From NCBI GenBank assembly GCA_903869265.1, contig CAIPYE010000015.1:124001-188000 (forward strand): DNA of 64,000 nt, given 5' to 3'. This document shows, in pieces, positions 38,617-48,147 of this stretch. The notes below the pieces were generated by a model that was not told the origin of the DNA, made no database searches, and worked only from the letters and a program-made list of their open reading frames with translations. The position numbers and the translations under genes are program-made. Source of the DNA: an uncultured delta proteobacterium. Its GTDB lineage: Bacteria; Desulfobacterota; Desulfobulbia; Desulfobulbales; Desulfurivibrionaceae. Positions within the stretch are counted from its first letter, which is position 1; each line of letters begins with the position of its first letter.

Positions 38617-40455
38617 ATGAGCGCACCCAATTCCGATTCCGCTGCCGTCTACGACGAAAGCAAGATCAAGACCCTCAGTTCCCTGGAGCATATCCGGCTG
38701 CGGCCCGGCATGTACATCGGCCGGCTCGGCAACGGTAGCCACCCGGACGACGGCATCTACATCCTCCTCAAGGAGGTGGTGGACAATGCGGTGGATGAGT
38801 TCATCATGGGGGTGGGCAAGCGGATCAACGTGGAGATCGATGCCGACGGCGTGGTCAAGGTGCGGGATTTCGGGCGCGGCATTCCCCTGGGCAAGCTGGT
38901 CGAGTGCGTGAGCGTGATCAACACCGGGGCCAAGTACAACACCGAGGTGTTCCAGTTTTCCGTGGGGCTCAACGGGGTGGGCACCAAGGCGGTCAACGCC
39001 CTGTCCGACCGTTTCGAGGTGACCTCCTTCCGGGACGGCAAGTTTGCCAGGGTCACCTTTGCGCATGGCGAGCTGGTCGCAGAAGAGCAGGGCGACACCA
39101 CGGAAAAGAACGGCACCCTGGTCTGTTTTCATCCGGACCCCAATGCCTTTGAAGGTTATTACTACATGCGGGAGTTCGTGCGCAAGCGGTTCTGGCGCTA
39201 TGCCTACCTCAACGCCGGGCTCAAGATCTACTATGAAGGCGAGTGCTTTCATTCGGCCAACGGCCTTTTGGATCTGCTGGACAAGGAGATCGCCGACACC
39301 CAGCTCTATGCGCCCATCCACGCCAAGGACGCCACCCTGGAATTCGCCTTTTCCCACACGGAAGGGTATGGAGAGACCTATTTCTCCTTTGTCAACGGCA
39401 CCTATACCAACGAGGGCGGCACCCATCTTTCCGCATTCCGCGAGGGGATACTCAAGGGAGTCAACGATTTTTCCGGCAAGAAGTTTTCCGGCGAGGATGT
39501 GCGGGAAGGGGTGGTGGGGGCCATCGCCGTCAAGGTGAAGGACCCGATCTTCGAGTCGCAGACCAAGAACAAGCTGGGCAACACCGATGTTCGTGGGGAT
39601 ATCGTCAACAAGGTCAAGGACTTTGTCTGCGATTTCTTCTACAAGAACACGGAGCTGGCCGAGATCATCATCGACAAGATCCAGCAGAGCGCCAAGATCC
39701 GCAAGGAACTCCAGCACGTGCGCAAGGAGGCCAAGGCCAAGGCCAAGAAAGTGGCCCTGAAAATTCCCCAGCTCAAGGACTGCAAGTACCATCCCAGCAC
39801 GGAAAAGCCCTCCACCCCGGACCGCCAGAACATGCTTTTTCTCACCGAGGGCCAGTCCGCCTCCGGCTCCATTGTCAGCTCCCGAGACCCCATGACCCAG
39901 GCGGTTTTTTCCCTCAAGGGCAAGCCCATGAACGTCTACGGCCAGCCCCTGACCCTGTTGTACAAGAATGACGAGATGTACAACATGATGCGCACCCTGG
40001 ACATCGAGGATTCGGTGGAAACCCTGCGCTACGACAAGGTGATCCTGGCCACGGACGCCGATGTGGACGGGTTGCATATCCGCAATCTGCTGCTCACCTA
40101 TTTTCTCCAGTTTTTCGAGGCCCTGGTCAAGCGGGGGCATGTCTACATCCTTGAGACCCCCATCTTTCGGGTGCGCAACAAGGAGGAAACCATTTACTGC
40201 TATTCGGAAAAAGAGCGGCAGGCAGCGGAAAAGAAGCTGGGCTCCAAGGGCAAAAAAGCGGTGGAGATTACCCGCTTCAAGGGGCTTGGCGAAATCTCCC
40301 CCAAGGAGTTCAAACAGTTCATCGGCCCGGACATGCGGCTGCAGCAGGTGAATATCGACACCTTGAGCGAGGTGCCCAAACTGCTCTCCTTTTACATGGG
40401 CAAGAACACCCCCGAGCGGAAAGAATATATCATGGATCATCTGGTGGTCGTGTAA
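38617..40455 (+). CDS. parE: DNA topoisomerase IV subunit B / GyrB-family ATPase
   Basis: 612 aa. GHKL ATPase motifs (VVDNAVDEFIMG; VKVRDFGRGIPLGK; GLNGVGTKAVNALS), transducer Lys, TOPRIM (FLTEGQSASGSI; ATDADVDGLHIRNLL) and C-terminal FKGLGEISPKEF. The absence of the ~170-residue insert of proteobacterial GyrB and the partner gene 2 nt downstream support ParE, although GyrB-like naming cannot be excluded without a tree. With ParC it decatenates and relaxes DNA. Confidence 0.92.
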   Translation: MSAPNSDSAAVYDESKIKTLSSLEHIRLRPGMYIGRLGNGSHPDDGIYILLKEVVDNAVDEFIMGVGKRINVEIDADGVVKVRDFGRGIPLGKLVECVSVINTGAKYNTEVFQFSVGLNGVGTKAVNALSDRFEVTSFRDGKFARVTFAHGELVAEEQGDTTEKNGTLVCFHPDPNAFEGYYYMREFVRKRFWRYAYLNAGLKIYYEGECFHSANGLLDLLDKEIADTQLYAPIHAKDATLEFAFSHTEGYGETYFSFVNGTYTNEGGTHLSAFREGILKGVNDFSGKKFSGEDVREGVVGAIAVKVKDPIFESQTKNKLGNTDVRGDIVNKVKDFVCDFFYKNTELAEIIIDKIQQSAKIRKELQHVRKEAKAKAKKVALKIPQLKDCKYHPSTEKPSTPDRQNMLFLTEGQSASGSIVSSRDPMTQAVFSLKGKPMNVYGQPLTLLYKNDEMYNMMRTLDIEDSVETLRYDKVILATDADVDGLHIRNLLLTYFLQFFEALVKRGHVYILETPIFRVRNKEETIYCYSEKERQAAEKKLGSKGKKAVEITRFKGLGEISPKEFKQFIGPDMRLQQVNIDTLSEVPKLLSFYMGKNTPERKEYIMDHLVVV

Positions 40456-40457
40456 TC

Positions 40458-42509
40458 ATGGATACTTCCCATTACGGCGAGCTGCACAAGCTTTTTGACA
40501 CCAATTTTCTGGACTACACCTCCTACGTCATCCGGGAGCGGGCCATTCCCGACGTGGCTGACGGTCTGAAACCCGTGCAGCGCCGCATTTTGCAGACCCT
40601 GTTCAACATGGATGACGGCCGCTTCCACAAGGTGGCCAATGTGGTGGGCGATTGCATGAAACTCCATCCCCATGGCGACGCCTCCATTTTTTCCGCCCTG
40701 GTCAACCTGGCCAACAAGGGCTATCTCATCGACCGGCAGGGCAATTTCGGCAACATCTTCACCGGCGATCAGGCCTCCGCGGCCCGGTATATCGAATGCC
40801 GTTTGTCTCCTCTGGCCCGGGAAACCCTGTTCAACAAGGACCTCACCGAGTTTGCCGAATCCTACGACGGCAGGATGCAGGAGCCGGTTACCCTGCCGGC
40901 CAAGATTCCCCTCTTGCTGATGCAGGGGGCGGAAGGGATTGCCGTTGGCATGGCCACCAAGATCATGCCCCATAATTTCTGCGAGCTGCTGGAAGCGCAG
41001 AAAAACATCCTCAGGGATGAGCCGTTTACCCTGTATCCCGACTTTCTCCTCGGCGGGGCCATCGATGTTTCCGGCTATGAAGACGGCAATGGCCGGTTGC
41101 GCTGCCGGGCCCGCATCGAGGAGAAAAATGAGAAGACCATCACCATCAAGGATATCCCCTACGGCACCACCACCCAATCGTTGATCGAGAGCGTGGAAAA
41201 GGCGGCCCGGTCCAACAAGCTCAAGATTTTAAGCATCAACGACTACACCGCCGAAGAGGTGGAGATCGAGATCAAGCTGGTACGCGGCATCTATGCTGCG
41301 GATACGATCAAAGCCCTGTACGCCTTTACCGACTGCGAAGTGCCCATCAGCCCGAACCTGACCGTGATTCAGGATAACAACCCGGCGGTGCTCACGGTGA
41401 GCGAGGTGCTGCGCCACAATACCGCAAAGCTGGTGCGCGACCTTGAGAAGGAACTGACCATCGAGCATGGTCGGCTCAAGGAAAAGCTCCACGCCCATCT
41501 GCTGGAGCATATCTTTATCGAAGAGCGACTCTACAAGCAGATCGAGGAGTGCAAAAGCTACAAGGCGGTGGTCGATACCATTGACGCAGCCCTGTTGCCT
41601 TACAAGGACAAGCTGGTCCGCGAAGTGACCCACGACGACATCGAGCGGCTGCTGGAAATCCGAATCAAACGCATCTCCCGCTACGACCTGGACAAGAAGA
41701 AAAAGGATATCAAGGAGGTCCGGGACAACATCAAGGCGGTGGAGAATTATCTGCTGGACATGGTTGGGTACACCATTGATTATCTGGACGACCTTTTAAC
41801 CCGTTATGGCCACCTCTACCCGCGCCGCACCGAGATCGCCACCTTCGGCGAGGTGGTGGTGCGCAAGGTTGCGCTCTCCAACCTGACCATGGGGTATGAC
41901 CGGGAAACCGGCTTTCTCGGCCACCAGGTCAAGGCCAAACCCGAGGATTCCTTCCCCTGTTCAGAATACGACAAGCTGCTGCTCATTTACCAGAACGGCA
42001 TGTACAAGGTGATCAACGTGGTCGACAAGCTCTTTGTCGGCCATGATGTGCTCTGGTTCGGCAAGGTCGAGGAAAAACGGATTTTCAACATCCTCTACCG
42101 CGAGGGCAGCCAGAATTTTTGCTATGTCAAACGGTTCCAGAGCCCGAAATTCATCCTTGAAAAGGAGTACCGCCTCTTTCCGGAGCACAAGAATTCCTCC
42201 ATCCTTTATCTGAGCACCGCAGACGGGGGCAGGGTGCGGGTGCATCTCGCCCCGTCCAAGCGGGCCCGCCACAATTATGTGGATTGCAGCTTCAGCGAGG
42301 TTCTGGTCAAGGGGGCTTCCGCGCTTGGGAAACGGGTTTCCGACCGGCCGGTGCGGCGGATTGCCGAGTTGACTTCCGAAAAGGAGCCTGCTGGATCGCC
42401 GGAGGGGCCGCCGACCCTTTTCTCTGCGAAAGAGGGCGAATCCGGGGCGCAACCGCAGGCCCGTGCGGCGGTCAAGGTCCCGGAATCTTCGAGCGACGAT
42501 ACCCCGTAG
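40458..42509 (+). CDS. parC: DNA topoisomerase IV subunit A / GyrA-family
   Basis: 683 aa. The breakage-reunion domain shows RAIPDVADGLKPVQRRIL, KLHPHGDASIF, RQGNFGN and the active-site Tyr in ASAARYIECRLS. A coiled-coil (RLKEKLHAHLLEH; ISRYDLDKKKKDIKEV) is followed by a shortened C-terminal beta domain and a low-complexity tail. The GyrA-box is not obvious, consistent with ParC. It begins 2 nt after parE, so the two form an operon. Confidence 0.92.
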   Translation: MDTSHYGELHKLFDTNFLDYTSYVIRERAIPDVADGLKPVQRRILQTLFNMDDGRFHKVANVVGDCMKLHPHGDASIFSALVNLANKGYLIDRQGNFGNIFTGDQASAARYIECRLSPLARETLFNKDLTEFAESYDGRMQEPVTLPAKIPLLLMQGAEGIAVGMATKIMPHNFCELLEAQKNILRDEPFTLYPDFLLGGAIDVSGYEDGNGRLRCRARIEEKNEKTITIKDIPYGTTTQSLIESVEKAARSNKLKILSINDYTAEEVEIEIKLVRGIYAADTIKALYAFTDCEVPISPNLTVIQDNNPAVLTVSEVLRHNTAKLVRDLEKELTIEHGRLKEKLHAHLLEHIFIEERLYKQIEECKSYKAVVDTIDAALLPYKDKLVREVTHDDIERLLEIRIKRISRYDLDKKKKDIKEVRDNIKAVENYLLDMVGYTIDYLDDLLTRYGHLYPRRTEIATFGEVVVRKVALSNLTMGYDRETGFLGHQVKAKPEDSFPCSEYDKLLLIYQNGMYKVINVVDKLFVGHDVLWFGKVEEKRIFNILYREGSQNFCYVKRFQSPKFILEKEYRLFPEHKNSSILYLSTADGGRVRVHLAPSKRARHNYVDCSFSEVLVKGASALGKRVSDRPVRRIAELTSEKEPAGSPEGPPTLFSAKEGESGAQPQARAAVKVPESSSDDTP

Positions 42510-43071
42510 ACCTGAACAGCATAAGTTAGAAGTGCCTGATTTGCGCGGTGCAGGTATTTCCGTCGCCTGGTGTACTGTCGATACTGCCCCGCAGCCCCCC
42601 ATTAGCTCCTCAACCCAGAACTTATCCCCTCGTGTTTTTTTGCAATAAAACGAAAAACGTCAGTTATTTCAAAGACTCACTGTTTTTTCTGCCATCCAGA
42701 CACGCTTGGGGCATACGGTCTTGTCGAGATGCAACAGATTGCCTATAGATACATCACGTTGCCCCTGACATAAGAAATATAAAAAAATCAAAGAGAAAAC
42801 CGCTGGATATTGTTGGGTAATCTTCGGTGTTTAGGTATTGTTTTAAATACTATACTGAAACTATCTGTTGTGTTTTTGTTTTTTTCCTATACATCATAAA
42901 GTGTATCGTAGGAGTTTGGGAGACTACCTTCAGGATGTTTTGCTTGCTTTTTTAAGATGCATCAGGTATATTCGCCCACCTCTTCGGAACAGGAAGAGGG
43001 GATACTACGGCAGCGGTCAAGGACGGGCGTTTGCTCTCTTGTCATGCAGTTGCACAGGTGGAGGACATTAT
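42510..43071. other. 562-bp non-coding interval
   Basis: AT-rich compared with its surroundings, especially 42640-42920. I see no RNA gene, long hairpin or credible conserved frame. A TATACT hexamer at 42851-42856 could be a -10 element for the downstream glucosaminidase gene, but no matching -35 is clear. The open frame that extends upstream of 43072 lacks a ribosome site and looks non-coding. Confidence 0.5.
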
Positions 43072-44157
43072 ATGGACTGCCTTGCATCAAACCGTCACCC
43101 GGACGTAACCCCAGAGCAGGAAAAAGTCGTGGTAGTAAAACATAAAGTTGTGGCAGTAAAACACGATGAAACCCCGATGTATTTCGGCAAAAAGCCGGTC
43201 GATTGCGGGATGGTGCGGATGGTTTCCGGATTGTCTCTGGTCATACTTTTCTTTTTTATCTTCCTGTTGCTCCAGCCTTCCTTCGTATTTATTCGTTTTC
43301 CCCAACGGTTTCAGACCATTCCCACCATTGAAGTCCATTCCGCCGAGGATCTGCTGAGGCAGCTCAAGGCCAACAACTTATGGGAAGTGGACTCGTTTTC
43401 AGAGGTTCCTGCCTTTCTGGTCAGCAGGTTCCCCGAGGACATGTCATCCCTTGATGCGGTTACCCAGAAAAAAGCTTTTCTGCATGTCCTCCTTCCTGCG
43501 GCAATGATCGCCCTGTCCGAGGTGGAGGAAGAGCGGGCCGCTTTCGAGAAGATTCTGGCGAAATTTCCGCACCCCCCCAAGCGTTTGGACTTTGGCCTGA
43601 ACGAGGAAGCATATGGCAGACTTGCGGGTCTGACCCAGAACGAAATCTTTTTCTTGCAGAATCTCTGCCGTAAATACCGGGCCGACGAGGTCGCTGATTT
43701 GCGCCGCCGCATCAGTCCGATACCGGTGAGCCTGATTATGGCCCAAGGCGCGTTGGAATCATCATGGGGTGGGTCACGGTTTTCTCTGGAGCGAAATAAC
43801 CTTTTCGGTGTCCTGACCTGGAACAAGGCGGGGCATGTGTTTGACGGGCATGAGGATGGCAAGGCTTATTCTGGCGCGGCGTACGCTTCCCTGCTTGATT
43901 CTGTTCGTGCATATGTCCTGATGATTAACCGGGTTCCCGCGTACAAAGAGTTGCGGGAGATCAGGGAAGAAACCATGGATTCTCTTGCGCTGTCCAAGGG
44001 GCTCCACCAGTATTCCAACCGGGGAAGAGATTACGTTGCCGATCTGACCCAACTTATTAAAAGCAATGACCTACAGATTTACGACCAGTGTGTTCTTGCC
44101 AGCAAGGGTGGCGTGCTGGGTGGGGTTCGGCTTGCAAGCCTGGAAGATCTCCGGTGA
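43072..44157 (+). CDS. Membrane-anchored glucosaminidase-domain protein (Bax-like)
   Basis: 361 aa from ATG 43072, preceded by GGAGG 9 nt away. A basic cytoplasmic N-terminus leads to one transmembrane helix (about 47-70) and a periplasmic domain with the Bax/FlgJ glucosaminidase signature: PVSLIMAQGALESSWGGSRF (catalytic Glu), NNLFGVLTW and RAYVLMINRVPAYKELR. The protein resembles E. coli Bax in size and order and probably cleaves peptidoglycan glycan strands. Confidence 0.9.
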   Translation: MDCLASNRHPDVTPEQEKVVVVKHKVVAVKHDETPMYFGKKPVDCGMVRMVSGLSLVILFFFIFLLLQPSFVFIRFPQRFQTIPTIEVHSAEDLLRQLKANNLWEVDSFSEVPAFLVSRFPEDMSSLDAVTQKKAFLHVLLPAAMIALSEVEEERAAFEKILAKFPHPPKRLDFGLNEEAYGRLAGLTQNEIFFLQNLCRKYRADEVADLRRRISPIPVSLIMAQGALESSWGGSRFSLERNNLFGVLTWNKAGHVFDGHEDGKAYSGAAYASLLDSVRAYVLMINRVPAYKELREIREETMDSLALSKGLHQYSNRGRDYVADLTQLIKSNDLQIYDQCVLASKGGVLGGVRLASLEDLR

Positions 44158-44268
44158 AGAAGCTCCAGGGAGAATAGCCCATATTCCACGTAGTTTTTCC
44201 GTATTGTGCAGTGGTCAGTTTCTGGGCTATACTTATGAAAATCCCCCAGATCAGCGTTGGAGATCACC

Positions 44269-44484
44269 TTGACACATACACTTGAAAAAGATACAGGCTG
44301 CGAATTTTTAAAAACCTGTGATTTTTTTGTAACGATCATGGCAAGCGTTCCGCAATTTTCCGATAAAATGCAGGGAAAATACTGCATCGCCGATTTTTAC
44401 GATTGTGCCAGATATGCCTACGCCAAACAGCATGGCAATGGAAACATCCCCGAAGACCTTTTCCCCAATGCCTCATATTTCTAG
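44269..44484 (+). CDS. Small Cys-containing conserved protein
   Basis: 71 aa. The pattern CEFLKTCDFF...YCIADFYDCARYAYA...IPEDLFPN resembles a family of small cytosolic proteins in Desulfobacterota with C-x-FF, YC-x-GD, CARY and PxDLFPN. Four Cys could bind metal. TTG 44269 is chosen because GGAG lies 6 nt upstream; a TTG at 44257 and an ATG at 44338 are less likely. Function unknown. Confidence 0.65.
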   Translation: MTHTLEKDTGCEFLKTCDFFVTIMASVPQFSDKMQGKYCIADFYDCARYAYAKQHGNGNIPEDLFPNASYF

Positions 44485-44614
44485 CATCTCACCATCGTCC
44501 TTTCTCCCCACCCGTTGGCCCATTGCCTTTTGTCCGCAGGATATGCTAGCATTGTTACATGCTTTGCGGGTGGAAGCGTTCTGATTTATAACCAGAGGTG
44601 AAAAAGGCGCGAAG

Positions 44615-45145
44615 ATGTTCAAGGAAGAGCGGAAATCCCTGCAGTTTGACTGGTCACATCTTGGCGATATAGAACGGGGACGTCCTAATCTTGGCCCCCA
44701 GACCACCGTGGCTGTTTATCGGTTGATGCAGTTTACCCTGCACGATGCGATCATCGCCCATACCGATGTGGCAACGGCCAACCGGATATTTCATGACGCC
44801 GGGCAGAGCGCGGGAAAGGCGTTTTATGAACATCTGCTCCACGAAACCAACGATTTTGACCGGTTTGTTGCCGAACTTCAGGAAGCATTGCGGAAGCTCT
44901 CCATTGGCATCCTGCGGGTCGAGGCATCCGATTCGCTCACGCACCGTTTCGTGCTCACCGTGGCGGAAGATCTGGACTGCTCGGGCTTGCCCATGAGCGA
45001 AGAATTAGTCTGCACCTTTGACGAAGGCTTTATCGCCGCTCTGTTTTCCGCCCATTTCGGCAAGCAATTCACGGCAAGGGAGACGGACTGCTGGTGCGCC
45101 GGTGATCGGGTCTGCCGCTTTGAGGTTGTGCTTGCCGAAAGGTAG
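44615..45145 (+). CDS. V4R-domain (4-vinyl reductase-like) sensor protein
   Basis: 176 aa. The V4R core is visible: a Gly-rich helix start (HDAGQSAGKAFYEHLL), a Cys-containing CTFDEGFIAALFSAHFG and the C-terminal ETDCWCAGDRVCRFEV, where Cys and Asp match the zinc/ligand site of V4R domains. These domains bind small hydrophobic molecules and often feed regulators. A diguanylate cyclase gene follows after 34 nt, so it may sense a ligand for that enzyme. Confidence 0.8.
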   Translation: MFKEERKSLQFDWSHLGDIERGRPNLGPQTTVAVYRLMQFTLHDAIIAHTDVATANRIFHDAGQSAGKAFYEHLLHETNDFDRFVAELQEALRKLSIGILRVEASDSLTHRFVLTVAEDLDCSGLPMSEELVCTFDEGFIAALFSAHFGKQFTARETDCWCAGDRVCRFEVVLAER

Positions 45146-45179
45146 GTGGCCTGCAAAAAAAAACAAACCTGGTAATCTC

Positions 45180-46094
45180 ATGGAGCATAAGGACATCGAA
45201 AGGCTGGACAAGATCAGCGCCCATCTCCATGCGCTGCTGCATAATGAACAGCCTGGGGATCTCGATCTGGCAGGACAACAAGAGGATGAAATCCGTCAGG
45301 TGGGCGAATATGTCAATACCCTTACCGAGGCCTTGTCTGCCCTGACCAATGCCGCTTATCTGCTCTCCATCGGCAACATGGACGTTCCGATCATCGCCAA
45401 ACTCCCGGCCTGCCATCATCTCAAGAACCTGCAGGCGACCCTACGGCATCTGGCCTGGCAGACCGGGCAGATAGCCAAGGGTGATTTTTCCCAGCGGGTG
45501 GAATTTTTAGGGGAGTTTTCCCTCTCGTTCAACTGGATGGTGGAGCAGCTTGAGGCTTACCGGCAACGGATTCTTGGCCAGAACCGGGAGCTTGAACGTC
45601 TGGCAACCACCGATCCGTTGACAGGTGTTTATAACCGTCGTTATTTCATGGACTATGCCACCAAGGAGTTTCTGCGCTCCCAACGCTATTCCCACGTATT
45701 TTCCGCGATCCAGATGGATATCGATCACTTCAAAAAAATAAACGATGCCCATGGCCACGCAGTCGGCGACGAGGTACTCAAGGCCTTTACCGCCAATTGC
45801 CTGGATGTTCTTCGGGAAAGTGATGTGCTGGGACGGATCGGCGGCGAAGAATTTTCCATTATCCTGCCGGAAACCGATCTGCCAGGGGCATTGATCGTTG
45901 CGGAACGATTTCGCCAGACCATCGCCGACCTGAAGGTGTATGTGGACGAACAGGTTGTCCACTTCACGGTCAGCATCGGCCTCACCAGCCTCCGGTCAAG
46001 GGATACCGGCATTGAGGCCGTGCTGAGGAGGGCGGACGAAGCGCTGTATCTTGCCAAGAACGGCGGGCGGAACAAGGTGGTTTCCGCCGAATAG
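45180..46094 (+). CDS. Diguanylate cyclase (GGDEF) with HAMP-like N-terminal region
   Basis: 304 aa, no membrane segment. A helical N-terminus and HAMP-like stretch (IAKGDFSQRVEFLGEF) precede a GGDEF domain: TDPLTGVYNRRYF, MDIDHFKKINDAHGHAVGD, an intact active site RIGGEEFS (near 219-226) and an RxxD inhibitory site (RESD) five residues before it. It should make c-di-GMP and be feedback-inhibited. ATG 45180; the open frame to 45018 overlaps the V4R gene and is not used. It is a possible c-di-GMP source for the MshEN-like domain at 17.4 kb. Confidence 0.93.
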   Translation: MEHKDIERLDKISAHLHALLHNEQPGDLDLAGQQEDEIRQVGEYVNTLTEALSALTNAAYLLSIGNMDVPIIAKLPACHHLKNLQATLRHLAWQTGQIAKGDFSQRVEFLGEFSLSFNWMVEQLEAYRQRILGQNRELERLATTDPLTGVYNRRYFMDYATKEFLRSQRYSHVFSAIQMDIDHFKKINDAHGHAVGDEVLKAFTANCLDVLRESDVLGRIGGEEFSIILPETDLPGALIVAERFRQTIADLKVYVDEQVVHFTVSIGLTSLRSRDTGIEAVLRRADEALYLAKNGGRNKVVSAE

Positions 46095-46097
46095 TTG

Positions 46098-46670
46098 TTA
46101 TGCGGCCCGGATTTTCCGCCAGATCGGCAGGGTGGGGCTGAGCCTTTCGAAACGGCTGTCCTGGCCGATGGCCTCGCTGTTTTTGTGGTTGGCGATCAGG
46201 ATACCCCCCGTTTTCATGCTGTCTTCAATGAGCCTTTCAAAGCGCAGCTGCTGTTCCCGCCCGGAAAATGGCCGGTAATAGTAGATCACCTCGTATTCGC
46301 CGTAGCTTTCATAACTCCAGATATCGGCCTGAGCAATCCGGTCCTCGCCAATGAGCTTGGCCGCCACCCGGAAGGGATATTCATCCTTTTCAAAGCCATA
46401 CACCTCAAAGCCGAATTGCTCGGCAATGAGCAGCACGTTGCCGATGCCGCAGCCCACATCGAGGAGACGTGGGGGGGTGGCATTCTCCCGGTCAAGTCCG
46501 AGGATGGCGCTGACAAAAGTCATCTGGGCGAAGACCTGCCTGGTGTCCATGGCCACAAAGGGATATTCGCAGTCGGTGTCGTTGCGGGTTTCCCGGATGG
46601 CATCCTGGCTGTAAAAACCGACAAACCGGTTAATGATGTTGAAAAAAATATCGTTCTCTTCGTTTTCCAT
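46098..46670 (-). CDS. Class I SAM-dependent methyltransferase
   Basis: 190 aa. Motif I LLDVGCGIGNVLLIAEQFG, acidic VYGFEKDE and a motif IV-like EYEVIYYYRPF are recognisable. The sequence is short for the fold, and the substrate is not predictable. It converges on the diguanylate cyclase gene with a 3-nt gap, and stands alone between oppositely oriented genes. Confidence 0.78.
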   Translation of the reverse strand: MENEENDIFFNIINRFVGFYSQDAIRETRNDTDCEYPFVAMDTRQVFAQMTFVSAILGLDRENATPPRLLDVGCGIGNVLLIAEQFGFEVYGFEKDEYPFRVAAKLIGEDRIAQADIWSYESYGEYEVIYYYRPFSGREQQLRFERLIEDSMKTGGILIANHKNSEAIGQDSRFERLSPTLPIWRKIRAA

Positions 46671-46767
46671 GTGTTTTTAAAAAGATGGTTGATGGGGAAA
46701 GGCGGAATCGAAAACCGTGTATACCACGGATTGTCGATGAATTCCCCCGGAAATTTGCATGCGGCGG

Positions 46768-47976
46768 TTATGCCCTGCCTGGTGCCGGACTGCGCAGTTC
46801 TTCCATGCGCTCAAGGGCGCTGACCGCGATTTGTGCCAGAAAAAGAGCACCCGTGGGCAGCACCCGTTCGTTAAAATCGAAGCGGGGACTGTGGGCCGGA
46901 GCATCGTGCAGTTCGGTGTGTTTCGCGCCCAAACGCACCAGGCAACCAGGGACTTTTTGCAGAAAAAAGGAGAAATCCTCCCCGCCCAGGCTGGGCAAGG
47001 GTTGGTCCTTCACCTTGTCCTGGCCCACGATTGCGGCGGCCACCTCCGTGGCAATGCGGGCAGCAACAGGATTGTTGATTACCGGCGGATACCCTTCCAC
47101 CAAGGAGAAAGAGGTCTCCACCCGGTGCAACTGCTCCATGGCCTTGGCCATCCGTTGCAGGCTGGCGATGCAGACGGATCGGGTCTCTTGGCTGGTGGTG
47201 CGGATGGTGCCCTCAAGAATCACATGTGAAGCGATGACATTGGCTGCATCGCCGCCATGGATGGCGCCCACGGTGATCACGGCGGGAAAGCAGGGATGGA
47301 CCTCGCGGGCGACGATGGACTGGATGCTGGTGATAAGTTGGCCAGCCGCCAAAATGCTGTCCGCGGTTTCATGGGGTTTGGCGGCATGGCCGCCCGGGCT
47401 GCGGATCTCGATGGTGAATTCATCGGTAAAGGCAGAGATCAGCCCAGGCTGCACGACTATTTCGCCCAGTTCGTAATTGCGGTCGATATGGCCGGCAAAG
47501 ATGGCTCCGACCCCGTCCAAAGCGCCTTCGGCAATCATGCCCTGCGCGCCGCCGTCGCCTTCCTCGGCAGGCTGAAAGATGAGAGCTACCCGGCCGGGGA
47601 GTTCAGCCTCCTTCGCCTTGAGCAGCGCGGCCGCACCGAGAAGCATGGCCACATGGCCGTCATGGCCGCAGGCATGCATCACTCCTGGCGTTTCCGAGGC
47701 AAAGGGCAGGCCGGTTTGCTCGGTGATGGGCAGTCCGTCCATGTCTGCCCTTAGCGCAACGCAGAGTGCGCCCATTTCCTTGCTCCCCAGCCTGGCGACG
47801 ATGCCGGTTTGGCCCACCTGTTCCCGACAGGGGATGCCCAATTCCCCCAGTTGCTCAACAATAAAACGCGCAGTGGCTAATTCCGCAAAGGCCAGCTCCG
47901 GATGGCGGTGGAGGTGGCGGCGAATATCCCGCATCCAGGTGATTTGTTGCGTATTGGGCATTGGCAGGGTAATCAT
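46768..47976 (-). CDS. M20-family amidohydrolase (hippurate hydrolase/IAA-amino acid hydrolase-like)
   Basis: 402 aa, matching the M20D amidohydrolases. Metal motifs: RADMDGLPI, HACGHDGHVAML, PAEEGDGGAQGMI and the late SLGGEDFSFF. RRHLHRHPEL near the N-terminus is diagnostic of the group. Dinuclear-metal enzyme that removes acyl groups from N-acyl amino acids or related amides. Confidence 0.93.
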   Translation of the reverse strand: MITLPMPNTQQITWMRDIRRHLHRHPELAFAELATARFIVEQLGELGIPCREQVGQTGIVARLGSKEMGALCVALRADMDGLPITEQTGLPFASETPGVMHACGHDGHVAMLLGAAALLKAKEAELPGRVALIFQPAEEGDGGAQGMIAEGALDGVGAIFAGHIDRNYELGEIVVQPGLISAFTDEFTIEIRSPGGHAAKPHETADSILAAGQLITSIQSIVAREVHPCFPAVITVGAIHGGDAANVIASHVILEGTIRTTSQETRSVCIASLQRMAKAMEQLHRVETSFSLVEGYPPVINNPVAARIATEVAAAIVGQDKVKDQPLPSLGGEDFSFFLQKVPGCLVRLGAKHTELHDAPAHSPRFDFNERVLPTGALFLAQIAVSALERMEELRSPAPGRA

Positions 47977-48147
47977 GGGGGTCTGTATCCCGAAGCTTGA
48001 AAATGATGCGGATCGGTTGGGGGCAGCCTGTGCTCGATTTTTATTTTTTTTACTTGCGACTTTGCGTCGTTGCGTTATTTTCTCGTCGTTACGAGATCAT
48101 CATAATTCGAACTGGACCGCTGTACATCATTAAATTTTATCTTTTTG

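Noticed and set aside
42868-43071. An N-terminal extension of the Bax-like protein.
   Set aside because: The extension lacks a ribosome site, is compositionally odd and AT-rich, while ATG 43072 has GGAGG at ideal spacing.
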